A stretch of DNA of 64,000 nt from Aldehydirespirator sp965219165. Its GTDB lineage: Bacteria; Actinomycetota; Acidimicrobiia; Acidimicrobiales; Aldehydirespiratoraceae. Where the stretch lies: contig CBDCMW010000002.1 of NCBI GenBank assembly GCA_965219165.1, positions 2,542,001 through 2,606,000 of the forward strand, written 5' to 3'. This document shows positions 42,410 to 50,294 of the stretch, in pieces. Position 1 is the stretch's first letter, and every line of letters starts with the position of its first letter. Both the position numbers and the translations under genes were made by a program. Below the pieces are notes generated by a model. It saw only the letters and a program-made list of their open reading frames with translations. It did not search any database and had not been told where the DNA came from.

Positions 42410-43630
42410 TCATGGGAGGTAGGGCGTGGGGTCGACGGCCTTGCCGTCGATGCGCAGCTCGAAATGCAGATGGGGGCCGGTCGACCAACCGGTGGAGCCG
42501 ACAGCGCCGATGCGGTCCCCGCTCGCCACGTTCTGGCCCACCGACACCTCGACACGGCTGAGATGGCCGTAGAGCGTGCTGTACCCGAGCCCGTGGTAGA
42601 TGACGATGGTGTTGCCGAAGCCCCCGCGCTCCCCGGCCAGGATCACCTCACCGGAGCGGGCAGCCCGAACCCGGTCGCCGGTGTTGCCGTCGAGGTCGAC
42701 GCCGTTGTGCGAGCGCACCGTTCCGAAGATGGGATGGACCCGCGGCCCGAATCCCGATGTCTTCTCCCCGTCGGCGGGCCAGGCCACCAACTCGAACGGG
42801 CCGTGCTCCGCCTCATGGGCCCGGCGCTCCTCTTCGATGGCGCGACGGCGAGCCTCCTCCTCATGGCGACGGCGTTCTGCCTCCTTGCGGCGGATCTCCT
42901 CCTCGATGCGGAATATCTCCCGCTCCATATCCTTGTCGGACTGCTCGATCTCGGCCGATGCGAGATCCCATTCGTCGATGCGGGACTGGATCTCGAGGCG
43001 CAACTCCACCGCCGCGGCGCGGGCTTCCTCGAGGTCGGCGAGACGCTGCTGCTGGGCCTGCCGCTCCCGGTCGGCGTCCTCGGCCCGCTCCAGGGCCCGC
43101 CTCCGCACCACTTCGAGTTGAGCCTCCGCGGTGCGCAGCTCGTCGGCTATCTCCAACTCGTTGCCTATGGCCAAGTCGAGAAGGAACAGCCGCACCGCGC
43201 TGTCGTTGAGAGTGCTGTGGGAGAGCTGCTCGACGACATCGACGGGCGGTTGCACATAGGCGTCGATGGCCCTCTGCCGCAGGCGTTCCCGGATGGTCTC
43301 GATCTCCTCGACCAGCCAGGCGGCCTCGGCCCGGGCCGCCTCCGCCTCGGCCTCCGCGGCCACGATGGCAGCTTCAGCGGCCGCGATGCGCGTCTCCTGG
43401 AGCCGGATGTAGTCGTCCAGTTCCTCGAACGCGGCGACCAGGGCCTCGTCGTCCGCGATCAGCGCGTCGACCTGGCTGGCCACGTCGGCGGCGTCGCGGG
43501 CAAGCTGCTCCCGCTGCTGGCGAATGTTCTCGATCCGCTCGTCGCTCTGGGCCAGTGCAGCCGCCGCCATCAGCGCGGCCGCCGACCCGACGAGCAGCAA
43601 CGCGCCAGAGAGCCGCCGTAGCCTACGCAC
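42410..43630 (-). CDS. Secreted M23 peptidase with coiled coil (EnvC/NlpD-like)
   Basis: The product is 406 residues from the GTG at 43630. A short basic n-region (RRLRRLSG) and hydrophobic stretch ending at LAQS form a signal peptide. Residues about 30-270 are a long charged coiled coil. The C-terminal LytM/M23 domain (about 285-405) has HNGVDLDGN and GPHLHFELR with its zinc ligands, so it may be an active peptidoglycan endopeptidase. ATG 43648 and TTG 43678 lie upstream in frame, but a well-spaced promoter overlaps them, favouring the leaderless GTG. Confidence 0.9.
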   Translation of the reverse strand: MRRLRRLSGALLLVGSAAALMAAAALAQSDERIENIRQQREQLARDAADVASQVDALIADDEALVAAFEELDDYIRLQETRIAAAEAAIVAAEAEAEAARAEAAWLVEEIETIRERLRQRAIDAYVQPPVDVVEQLSHSTLNDSAVRLFLLDLAIGNELEIADELRTAEAQLEVVRRRALERAEDADRERQAQQQRLADLEEARAAAVELRLEIQSRIDEWDLASAEIEQSDKDMEREIFRIEEEIRRKEAERRRHEEEARRRAIEEERRAHEAEHGPFELVAWPADGEKTSGFGPRVHPIFGTVRSHNGVDLDGNTGDRVRAARSGEVILAGERGGFGNTIVIYHGLGYSTLYGHLSRVEVSVGQNVASGDRIGAVGSTGWSTGPHLHFELRIDGKAVDPTPYLP

Positions 43631-43638
43631 AGCGCCAG

Positions 43639-43667
43639 ATCGTAACATGACAGTAACCTTTTTGCAA
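43639..43667 (-). promoter_or_regulatory. Sigma-70-type promoter of the M23 gene
   Basis: On the minus strand TTGCAA (43662-43667), a 17-bp spacer and TACGAT (43639-43644) make a good -35/-10 pair. TACGAT ends 8 nt before GTG 43630. Confidence 0.65.
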
Positions 43668-43724
43668 TGTAACCGCAATGATTTCTCTCGCGGGGAGCAA
43701 AGTTTCCGCCGCGCTCATGGGATC

Positions 43725-44888
43725 TTACGGCTTGCCGGAAGCGACGACCCACATGGCGAAGTACTGGGCTCCGCCGCCATAGGCGTGGCCCAATGCCCGG
43801 CGGGCACCGTCCACCTGGTGCTCTCCGGCCGCGCCCATCACCTGCAGGGCCGCCTCGGCGAACCGGATCATCCCGGACGCCCCGATCGGGTTGCTCGACA
43901 GCACCCCGCCTGAGCAGTTGACGGGCAGGTCGCCGCCGTCGAGCTCGGTCGCCCCGGACTCCACCATGCGCCAGCCCTCCCCGGAGGAGGCGAAGCCCAG
44001 GCTCTCGAGCCACATCGGCTCATACCACGAGAACGGCACGTACATCTCGACCGCGTCGATCTCGGCTCGCCGGTCGACGATGCCCGCCTGAGCGAACACG
44101 TCGTCGGCGCACTGCTCCGACGCGGCCGGCGACACCATGTTGCGTCCGCCGTAGCTGTTGCTCTCGCTGCGCATGGCCGTGCCGTGCACCCAGGCGACCG
44201 GCCCGGGATGGTCCTCCCCGCCCGCTTCGTCGACCAGGACCATGGCGCAGGCGCCGTCGGAGGACGGGCAGGTCTCGGAGTAGCGGATCGGGTCCCACAG
44301 CATCGGCGAGTCCACGACCTGCTCGAAGGTGAGGTCGTGCTGGTGGAGGTGGGCGTACGGGTTGAGCAGGGCGTGGCGGCGGTCCTTGTGAGCCACCATG
44401 CAGCCGATCAGCTCGGGGGCGCCGGTCATCATCATGTAGCGGCGGATGATCGGCGAGAAGTACCCGCCCGCCCCGGCGTTGACCGAGGTGGCGAAGGGCT
44501 GCGGGAGCGACAGCGCCCACATGGCGTTGGACTCCGACTGCTTCTCCCAGCCGATGGTGAGCACGCAGCGGTGGACGCGGCTCTGCACCATCGACGCGGC
44601 CACGCAGGCGGTCGAGCCGCCGACCGAACCCGCGGTGTGCACCCGCATGATCGGCTTTCCCACCGCTCCGAGCGCCTCCGCCAGGTAGATCTCGGGCATC
44701 ATCACGCCCTCGAAGAAGTCCGGCGCCTTGCCGATGACGACCGCTTCGATGTCGCTCCAGGTCCTCCCGGCCATCTCCAGCGCCCGGTAGGCGGCCTCGC
44801 GCAGCAGCCCCGCTATGGACACGTCACGGCGGGCCGCGGCGTACTTCGTCTGGCCGACTCCGATGACCGCGGTGCGCTCAGCGGCCAC
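43725..44888 (-). CDS. Thiolase-like lipid-transfer protein, subunit 1
   Basis: The 387-residue protein has the thiolase fold seen in lipid-transfer-type thiolases (Ltp): TAVIGVGQTKYA at the N-terminus, VHTAGSVGGSTACVAASMV where the nucleophilic Cys loop lies, EMYVPFSWYEPMWLESLGF, and PVNCSGGVLSSNPIGASG near the active-site His/Gly region. GTG 44888 starts the family-like sequence; the 29 codons upstream come from a duplicated block (see 44885-45006). In sterol degradation such proteins act with DUF35 OB-fold partners as aldolases; two OB-fold genes lie in the same operon. Confidence 0.85.
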   Translation of the reverse strand: MAAERTAVIGVGQTKYAAARRDVSIAGLLREAAYRALEMAGRTWSDIEAVVIGKAPDFFEGVMMPEIYLAEALGAVGKPIMRVHTAGSVGGSTACVAASMVQSRVHRCVLTIGWEKQSESNAMWALSLPQPFATSVNAGAGGYFSPIIRRYMMMTGAPELIGCMVAHKDRRHALLNPYAHLHQHDLTFEQVVDSPMLWDPIRYSETCPSSDGACAMVLVDEAGGEDHPGPVAWVHGTAMRSESNSYGGRNMVSPAASEQCADDVFAQAGIVDRRAEIDAVEMYVPFSWYEPMWLESLGFASSGEGWRMVESGATELDGGDLPVNCSGGVLSSNPIGASGMIRFAEAALQVMGAAGEHQVDGARRALGHAYGGGAQYFAMWVVASGKP

Positions 44889-45006
44889 GGTCAGTCGCCC
44901 TCCAACACGCAGACCCGCTGCGGTCTGGCAGCACACAACTCCCAAAACAGCACCGACCGATGCCAATTCGCCCACCCACGGTCAGTCGCCCTCCAACACG
45001 CAGACC
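44885..45006. repeat. 31-bp direct repeats flanking a 60-bp insert
   Basis: Identical 31-bp copies lie at 44885-44915 and 44976-45006, separated by 60 bp. The second copy encodes the end of the upstream thiolase-like gene (CVLEGD then stop); the first lies just before the start of the next gene. The insert has no recognisable mobile-element ends. Confidence 0.85.
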
Positions 45007-46049
45007 AGGTTCTGCTGCAGGCACGGTCCCGACGTGGCGTGGGCCACGGCCCGGTCCCCGACGCCCCGCCAGATCCCCGACGCGGCCTCGCCTATGCGGA
45101 TGAGGCCTGAGGCCATCATGGTGTGCGCGGCGAGCGCTCCCCCCGACGGGTTGATCGCCGTGCTGTCCTCGTCCAGACCGAGGGCCTCGATCAGCAGGTG
45201 CTCGGAGGTGGTGAAGGGGCCGTGCAGTTCCGCCAGGTCGATCTTGTCGTCGGTCGCTCCGGCCCGGTTTGCGGCCAGCCGGGCGGAGGCCGACGCCGTC
45301 AGGTCTCGCACGCCGAGCGTGTGGGCGTCGCTGCGATGGTCCATGCCCCGGATCCAGGCCGGACGCTCGCACAGCTCGCGGGCCCGGTCCCCGGCTGCGA
45401 GCACCACGGCGCAGCCTCCGTCGGCCTCGGCCGGGAGGTCCGAGGGTCGCAGCGGGTCGATCGCGTAGTCCTCGGCCAGGATTTCGGTGACGGACTTGGG
45501 GTCGGCTCGCACCGCGTGCGGGTTGGAGGCGGCGCGATCCCGGCTGCGGGCCGCGATCTCGGCCAGGCGGTGCTCGCTGACATGCCCTCCTTCCAGCATG
45601 AGCCGGGCGGCCAGCGCCTCCACGGCGTAGGAGTCGGGCCATAGCGGGCACACGTAGTATGGGTCCATCTGCGTGGCCAGCACATCTCGCAGTGAGCCGG
45701 GCGAGGACTTGCCGTAGCTGTACACGAAGGCGGTGTCGATGCCGCCGCACTGGATCTTCACCCAGGCCTCATAGAGCGCCCAGGCGCCGTCCTGTTCGAC
45801 GTGGCTCTCGCTGATGGGGGGCACCGGGCCGGTGCCGTCGATGGTCATCACGAACGAGAACGCCTGCCCGGCGAGGAAGTCCGAGGAGCCCGAGCAGGTG
45901 AAACCCATGTCGGACTGGGTCAGACCGACGGCCGCCTTGGCCTGTTCCATCAACGGGACCATGAACTCCACTTCGGACTGCTCGGAGATTGCAGCCTGCT
46001 GGCGCTGGGCGAACGCCACGACGGCGACATCGGTCATACCGCGGCTCAC
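44982..46049 (-). CDS. Thiolase-like lipid-transfer protein, subunit 2
   Basis: The 355-residue thiolase-fold protein contains TDVAVVAFAQRQ, GFTCSGSSDFLAGQAFSFV with a Cys in the nucleophile region, ADGGCAVVLAAGDR, DLAELHGPFTTSEHLL and NPSGGALAAHTMMASGLIR. It starts at a GTG overlapping the OB-fold stop (GTGA); an ATG at 46037 is the alternative. Paired thiolase-like subunits with OB-fold proteins suggest a heteromeric acyl-CoA-processing complex. Confidence 0.82.
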   Translation of the reverse strand: MSRGMTDVAVVAFAQRQQAAISEQSEVEFMVPLMEQAKAAVGLTQSDMGFTCSGSSDFLAGQAFSFVMTIDGTGPVPPISESHVEQDGAWALYEAWVKIQCGGIDTAFVYSYGKSSPGSLRDVLATQMDPYYVCPLWPDSYAVEALAARLMLEGGHVSEHRLAEIAARSRDRAASNPHAVRADPKSVTEILAEDYAIDPLRPSDLPAEADGGCAVVLAAGDRARELCERPAWIRGMDHRSDAHTLGVRDLTASASARLAANRAGATDDKIDLAELHGPFTTSEHLLIEALGLDEDSTAINPSGGALAAHTMMASGLIRIGEAASGIWRGVGDRAVAHATSGPCLQQNLVCVLEGD

Positions 46050-46645
46050 TCCGCGGCTCTCTCGACGCGGCCGATGCGCTCGTAGTCCTCGATCACCTCG
46101 TCGGGCTCGCCGGTGGGCTCCCAGCCCAGGATGTTGGCTGCGGAGGTCTCGAGCTCCTCATCGGGCTTCCACACCGCTCGCACCCTCATCCCGACGCGCA
46201 CGTCCTCGGGCACGATGTTGATGACCAGGCCCAGGAAGCCCACCGACGCACCGTCGAGCACGATCCAGGCGCTGCAGTAGGGCGGCTTGAGATCGGGACG
46301 CCGCTCGATGGGGACCCGGGTGATGTTGAACGACTCGACATAGCCGGCGTGGGCCAACTCGACGACGTCGCGGGTGGCCGTGCCCGCCAGCGGGCTCACG
46401 CCGCGGGGAGGCACGAACACCTGGCCGGTCACACCGCAGCGCTCCCCCAGTATCCGCTTGGTGGCCATGGCCTTCAGGTACCGCGACAGCGCCGTTCCCG
46501 GCGTGTACGTGTAGGACAGCCGTATCGGCGTGACGACGCTCGCCACCGGTTCAGCATCGGTGAGAGCCTCGGGGAGCGTCACCGGCTCGGAGAGCGCGGC
46601 GGGCGCTGCCAGCGGATCGCGAGCCGCAGCCGGATCGGCGCTCAC
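46046..46645 (-). CDS. DUF35-type OB-fold protein, longer
   Basis: The 199-residue protein has a C-terminal OB fold (VELAHAGYVESFNITR, AWIVLDGASVGFLGLV, VGMRVRAVWKPDEE) typical of DUF35 acyl-CoA-associated proteins. The usual N-terminal rubredoxin-like zinc ribbon (four Cys) is reduced to one Cys in the RILGERCGVTGQVFVPPRG stretch. GTG 46645 overlaps the preceding stop in GTGA. It should bind CoA-linked substrates with the thiolase-like subunits. Confidence 0.82.
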   Translation of the reverse strand: MSADPAAARDPLAAPAALSEPVTLPEALTDAEPVASVVTPIRLSYTYTPGTALSRYLKAMATKRILGERCGVTGQVFVPPRGVSPLAGTATRDVVELAHAGYVESFNITRVPIERRPDLKPPYCSAWIVLDGASVGFLGLVINIVPEDVRVGMRVRAVWKPDEELETSAANILGWEPTGEPDEVIEDYERIGRVERAAE

Positions 46646-47097
46646 CCGACCTCCTCGGCCGGGACCGGCTCGAAGCCGGCTATGTCGGCGATGTGCCCCT
46701 CGCGCTCGGAGCGCCACACGGCTCGCACCCTCATGCCGGTCGACATCTCGGCGGCGCCGCCGGCAAGAACCGCGTGCAGCATCGGCGTGTCGGCGCCGTC
46801 GAGACGGATCAGAGCCCACGCGAACGGGCGGTCGAAGGGCTGCATGGAGCGGGGCTCGCCGTTCCAGGCCCATGTGAGGACCTCCCCCGACTGGCCCACC
46901 TCCACCATCTGGGTCAGCGGCTCCGCGGTGAGCGGGTCGTACTCCTGAGGAGGGCACAGAACGGTTCCGTCGGCACGGCGGATGCCGCAGATCACGCCCT
47001 CCCGAAGCCCGGTCAGGAATGCGCCGATCACTGGCCCGGTGGAGCGGGTGAACGGGTACTCGAGAACGAGCGGAGCCTGCAGGACTTCGGACGCCAT
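46642..47097 (-). CDS. DUF35-type OB-fold protein, shorter
   Basis: The 151-residue protein is a second DUF35-like OB fold, first in the operon. It shows the family's arrangement GLREGVICGIRRADGTVLCPPQEYDP (broken here only for description), an ALIRLDGADTPMLH strand and GMRVRAVWRSERE. Two Cys residues remain where the zinc ribbon would have four. A -10 box ends 8 nt before ATG 47097. Its stop overlaps the next GTG. Confidence 0.8.
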   Translation of the reverse strand: MASEVLQAPLVLEYPFTRSTGPVIGAFLTGLREGVICGIRRADGTVLCPPQEYDPLTAEPLTQMVEVGQSGEVLTWAWNGEPRSMQPFDRPFAWALIRLDGADTPMLHAVLAGGAAEMSTGMRVRAVWRSEREGHIADIAGFEPVPAEEVG

Positions 47098-47105
47098 CGG
47101 CCTCG

Positions 47106-47111
47106 ATGCTA
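47106..47111 (-). promoter_or_regulatory. -10 box of the leaderless thiolase/OB-fold operon
   Basis: On the minus strand TAGCAT ends 8 nt before ATG 47097, consistent with a leaderless first gene. Confidence 0.55.
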
Positions 47112-47169
47112 CGCGGGCCTCACTCCGGCCCCGCGCATATCGGCGCCCTATCTTCTGGCCCGCCCTCTA

Positions 47170-47223
47170 GTTCCCCGCTCTTGTTCGCTGCGCTCACGGG
47201 CCGCTCGGGCCGCGGCCTCGCTC
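47170..47223 (+). repeat. Interspersed 51-54 bp repeat, copy C
   Basis: This copy has the same core as copies A and B with one extra C, in the 171-bp gap between the OB-fold operon and the polytopic membrane gene. A diverged CGGCTCGCCCTCTAG module follows at about 47258-47271. Confidence 0.8.
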
Positions 47224-47268
47224 GGCGCATCGCGAAGCCCTCATGAATTGCGCCGATCGGCTCGCCCT

Positions 47269-48663
47269 CTAGGCGCCGAGCAGCAGGAGCAGGCCGATGA
47301 CGGTGTAGCAGATCATCACGGCCAGCATCGGGTACTGCGAGCGCATCGCGAGCCGGCGGGGCCAGCGTTCCACGGCCCGGTCGTGGGCCACCGCCACCGC
47401 CAGCACGTGGCCCACGGCGATGGCCGCGGTCTGCGTCCAGGCGATGGTGTCGGTGGAGACCGCCGTGTAGTCCACCTGGTAGGTGGCTGTGCCGAAGAAG
47501 TCGCGTCCCCGGCCGAAGGGATCGGAGATGTGGGCGATGATCTGCTGGCCCTCCAGCAGCAGGTAGCTGAAGTAGTGGGCGACGGTATAGGCCGCCGCGA
47601 TCGGCAGCAGCGAGGGCGCGAAGACGTCGGAAAGCTCCCGCTCGGTGTCGCCGGTGATGGCGGCCATCCCCGCGATCGCGGCCCGGTACAGCACCAACAC
47701 CGCGAAGATCACGAACATGAGCCCGACGGTGTTGACTGCGGTCAGCTCCCAGCCGGTGCGATCAGCGGCAACGTCGAGCCACACCGAGGTGCGGGTGAAG
47801 CCGTCGAACGTCGTGGAGCCGAGCACGACCAGGATGAACGCCACCGAGCCCCGCTTGACCGGCAGCACGGCCAGGCCGGCCAGCGGCGGCCTCACTCTCC
47901 AGGCCCCGTTGTCGGTGCGGTAGAGCGGCGCGATGGCGGAAAGCTTGGTGAACAGCACACCGAAGCCTTCGGCGTCGCGCACCCAGCCCCGCCCGAAGAT
48001 CGCCGCTCCGATCAGCAGAGCGACCGTGTAGGCGGCCAGGTAGGCGCCCAGCACCCGGGGTTCGGTGCTGTCGTGGAAGGCGAGCTCGATCCAAACGAAG
48101 CCGAACACCGCGGCGGTGGCCCACCACTGGTTGCCGGCGCCCCGGTCTTCGCCCGACATGGTCTGTCCGCGGAACCTGGCCAGCAGCCGGACGGAGCCGT
48201 CGGCAAGGCTGCGAAACGGGTTCGACTCGAGCCACACATCGCCGACCAGTACCGACACAACCTGAAGACCCACCCAGAAGATGACGTAGACCGCGACCGG
48301 CGCGATGTTCACCGACGGGTTGGAGTTGCCTCCCAGCGCGGCGTATATCAGCACGCCCAAAGCGAACAGGCCTGCGACTCTGGCCAGAATCGCCAGCGCC
48401 CGGCCCGCTCGCTGCAGAGGCCCGGGAAGGTCCCGCCCGGCGGCCGCGGCCCGGAACCGGGGCGTGTTCCAGAACATGCCCAGAGCCACGAACGACGCGG
48501 CCACCGCGAACGATGCCGCCCAGGCTAGCTGCCATGCGGGGACGGGCAGATCGAAGCGGCCGCCGACGCCGTGCGCAGCCGCAGGACCGGCCGACGTCAA
48601 CAGCGCCGCCGCGGCCAGCGCTCCGATCGCAAGGCCTCGCCTCAGAGCCCCCCGCGCCCTCAT
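47269..48663 (-). CDS. Polytopic membrane protein with signal peptide
   Basis: The 464-residue protein has a cleavable-looking signal peptide (ALAAAALLTSAGPAAAHG) and about ten membrane helices. The mature start AHGVGGRFDLPVPAWQLAW recalls proteins annotated as fenitrothion hydrolases in other bacteria, but I know of no motif in it that proves an enzyme. ATG 48663 gives the natural signal peptide; the longer frame runs into the tRNA-Val gene. Its function remains open. Confidence 0.75.
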   Translation of the reverse strand: MRARGALRRGLAIGALAAAALLTSAGPAAAHGVGGRFDLPVPAWQLAWAASFAVAASFVALGMFWNTPRFRAAAAGRDLPGPLQRAGRALAILARVAGLFALGVLIYAALGGNSNPSVNIAPVAVYVIFWVGLQVVSVLVGDVWLESNPFRSLADGSVRLLARFRGQTMSGEDRGAGNQWWATAAVFGFVWIELAFHDSTEPRVLGAYLAAYTVALLIGAAIFGRGWVRDAEGFGVLFTKLSAIAPLYRTDNGAWRVRPPLAGLAVLPVKRGSVAFILVVLGSTTFDGFTRTSVWLDVAADRTGWELTAVNTVGLMFVIFAVLVLYRAAIAGMAAITGDTERELSDVFAPSLLPIAAAYTVAHYFSYLLLEGQQIIAHISDPFGRGRDFFGTATYQVDYTAVSTDTIAWTQTAAIAVGHVLAVAVAHDRAVERWPRRLAMRSQYPMLAVMICYTVIGLLLLLGA

Positions 48664-48751
48664 GGCAAGGCCCCGCCGCAGAGCCCGTCGCGCCCCGCTA
48701 GCGCAGTGGAAGTGGAGGCGGTCCGCGGTCACTGCGGCGGAACTGTACCGG

Positions 48752-48825
48752 TGGGCGATACTGGACTCGAACCAGTGACCTCTGCCGTGTGAAGGCAGCG
48801 CTCTAGCCATCTGAGCTAATCGCCC
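48752..48825 (-). tRNA. tRNA-Val (CAC anticodon)
   Basis: A 74-nt cloverleaf on the minus strand has acceptor stem GGGCGAT / ATCGCCC, anticodon stem CTGCC / GGCAG with loop TTCACAC (anticodon CAC), T-arm GGTTCGAGTCC and discriminator A. CCA is not encoded. Confidence 0.95.
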
Positions 48826-49040
48826 GGGACGAGCGAGGCTACCAGCGGGCCCAATCCAGGGCTACGGCGCGGCGTCCGCCGGTCGCTGGCCGGCGATTCA
48901 GTCTGTGCCGGGCGCGACCACCATGGTGTGGCTCAAGGGAGTGCTACGCTAGCCGAGCAAAAGCTCTGCAAGTCATCTGTGGGCGTGCAAGTGCGGCTTG
49001 GCCACGGTCTGGAGGTTGCTCGCCCTGAAAGGAGTCGCTG

Positions 49041-49274
49041 ATGACAACGATGAGCGTGGACGACGGTCTGTACGGAGCCCTTGAGGCGGCGGCTGATCGC
49101 AACGGCCGGCCGGTCCAGGAGTTGGTGAACGAGGCGATCCTGTCATGGCTTGTAGACGCGGCGATGGATGATGCCGACCACGCCGCGATCGAGCAGGCCC
49201 GAGCCGATGCCGCCGAGCAGGGCGGAATCGAATTCGAGACATTCTTCGACGAGCTTCTCGGGGACCGGGCCTGA
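49041..49274 (+). CDS. Antitoxin of RelE/ParE-type module (ribbon-helix-helix-like)
   Basis: The 77-residue acidic protein begins with a short strand-like segment (TTMSVDDGLYGAL) and two helices (AAADRNGRPVQELVNEAILSW), consistent with a ribbon-helix-helix DNA-binding antitoxin, followed by an acidic toxin-binding tail. AAAGGAG precedes the ATG at good distance. It lies directly before a RelE-like toxin, 0 bp apart, the usual antitoxin-first order. A possible -10 box TACGCT is at 48945-48950. Confidence 0.75.
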   Translation: MTTMSVDDGLYGALEAAADRNGRPVQELVNEAILSWLVDAAMDDADHAAIEQARADAAEQGGIEFETFFDELLGDRA

Positions 49275-49547
49275 TTGCCGGCGTCGTATCGGGTCGAGCT
49301 GTCTCCGGCCGCCCAGCGCCAGGCGCGACGACTTCCACAAGAGGATGCCCGCCGGGTTCGGGACGTGCTCCGCAACCTGGTCGGCGACCCTCGTCCCGCG
49401 GGCAGCGTGAAGCTGGTGGGATTCGCCGCTGTATGGCGCGTCAGAGCCGGCCGGTATCGAGTCATCTACGAGATTCGTGACGACGAGCGGCGACTGATGG
49501 TGCTACGAGTCGCGAGGCGCGACGAACGCACGTACAGAGACCTGTGA
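49275..49547 (+). CDS. RelE/ParE-family toxin
   Basis: The 90-residue basic protein has the family order YRVELSPAAQRQARRLP, VRDVLRNLVGDPRP, GSVKLVGFAAVWRVRAGRYRVIYEI and LRVARRDERTY. The GRYRVIYEI core and the Arg/Lys-rich face are typical of RelE-type mRNA interferases. It starts with TTG 49275, immediately after the antitoxin TGA. It is complete, so the pair is probably functional. Confidence 0.88.
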   Translation: MPASYRVELSPAAQRQARRLPQEDARRVRDVLRNLVGDPRPAGSVKLVGFAAVWRVRAGRYRVIYEIRDDERRLMVLRVARRDERTYRDL

Positions 49548-49778
49548 GCAGAGTCCCCTGCGCGCCTGTCGCCCTGACGCTGGCCCGACCGTCTTGTCGA
49601 CCAGCCGAACTCTCGTCCGGATGCCCGCCACGTCAGCCGTGGCAAGCCTCGACATTCGAGCGGTCGCCATCAGTACGGCGCACTTCGTGCTGGCGGACTG
49701 GAGCGTCGACCTTCGCCATCCTGCGTTGCGCTTCCTGAGGCCGGTCACCGCGCCGCGACTCGCAGGGCGCAATTCACC

Positions 49779-49949
49779 TCAGTCGGTGTCGATCGTGACC
49801 AAGACTCGGTTCGCCGATTCGGAGAGTTCCAGAAGCGCCCTGTCCCCCGGGTCGGCGCCTTGCGTGCGGGCCTCGACGACGTCATGCCCGTGGCTGCGAA
49901 CCCATTCGGCCAAACGGCGTCCAGCGCATCGGTCTACGAGAAACCTCAC
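49779..49949 (-). pseudogene. Truncated DUF5615 (PIN-like) toxin
   Basis: The 56 codons RFLVDRCAGRRLAEW... to VLVTIDTD match the first half of DUF5615 toxins. A TGA then stands where the family continues with Phe-Gly, and the following in-frame codons (GEL) are still family-like, so the stop looks like a point mutation or small indel rather than a natural end. The rest degrades into unrecognisable sequence up to the RelE stop at 49547. Its GTG overlaps the stop of the DUF433 antitoxin. Confidence 0.7.
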
Positions 49950-50197
49950 TACTCGCTGGACGAGACCGTGGCCAGCGTGTCCCTTGAGATGATCGCGTGG
50001 GCGTAGGCGGTGCAGGCGCGAATGTCGTCGAGTTCAAGGCCGGGATAATCGTCCAGGATCGCCTCCGGCGCGACCCCTTGGGTCAGCAGGCTCAGCACCA
50101 ACTCCACAGACACCCGCATATCGCGGATGATTGGCTTCCCGCCGAATACATCCGGGCGAGCGGTGATGCGCTGAAGGAGTTCTTCATTGGCCGACAC
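49949..50197 (-). CDS. DUF433 antitoxin
   Basis: The 82-residue protein has the DUF433 signature: ITARPDVFGGKPIIRDMRVSVELVL and PEAILDDYPGLELDDIRACTAYA. GGGAG precedes the GTG. DUF433 proteins are antitoxins of DUF5615 toxins, and the toxin here follows but is broken. The antitoxin frame itself is intact. Confidence 0.88.
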   Translation of the reverse strand: MSANEELLQRITARPDVFGGKPIIRDMRVSVELVLSLLTQGVAPEAILDDYPGLELDDIRACTAYAHAIISRDTLATVSSSE

Positions 50198-50294
50198 GGC
50201 GGGTCTCCCGGATTCGTGGTTCGCGGTGCTTGGAGTGAGGACGACAGGATATGTCGCTCCGGGGGCGACGGGCGGCGGCGCGAAGAATCGCCGG

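Noticed and set aside
48955..48966. GAGCAAAAGCTC inverted repeat as an antitoxin operator
   Set aside because: The arms are only 4 bp, short enough to be chance, and it lies some 75 bp before the antitoxin start with nothing else to support it.
49594..49992. Plus-strand open frame between the RelE toxin and DUF433
   Set aside because: The minus strand encodes a recognisable DUF5615 fragment over half of it, and the plus product is Arg/Ser-rich without features.
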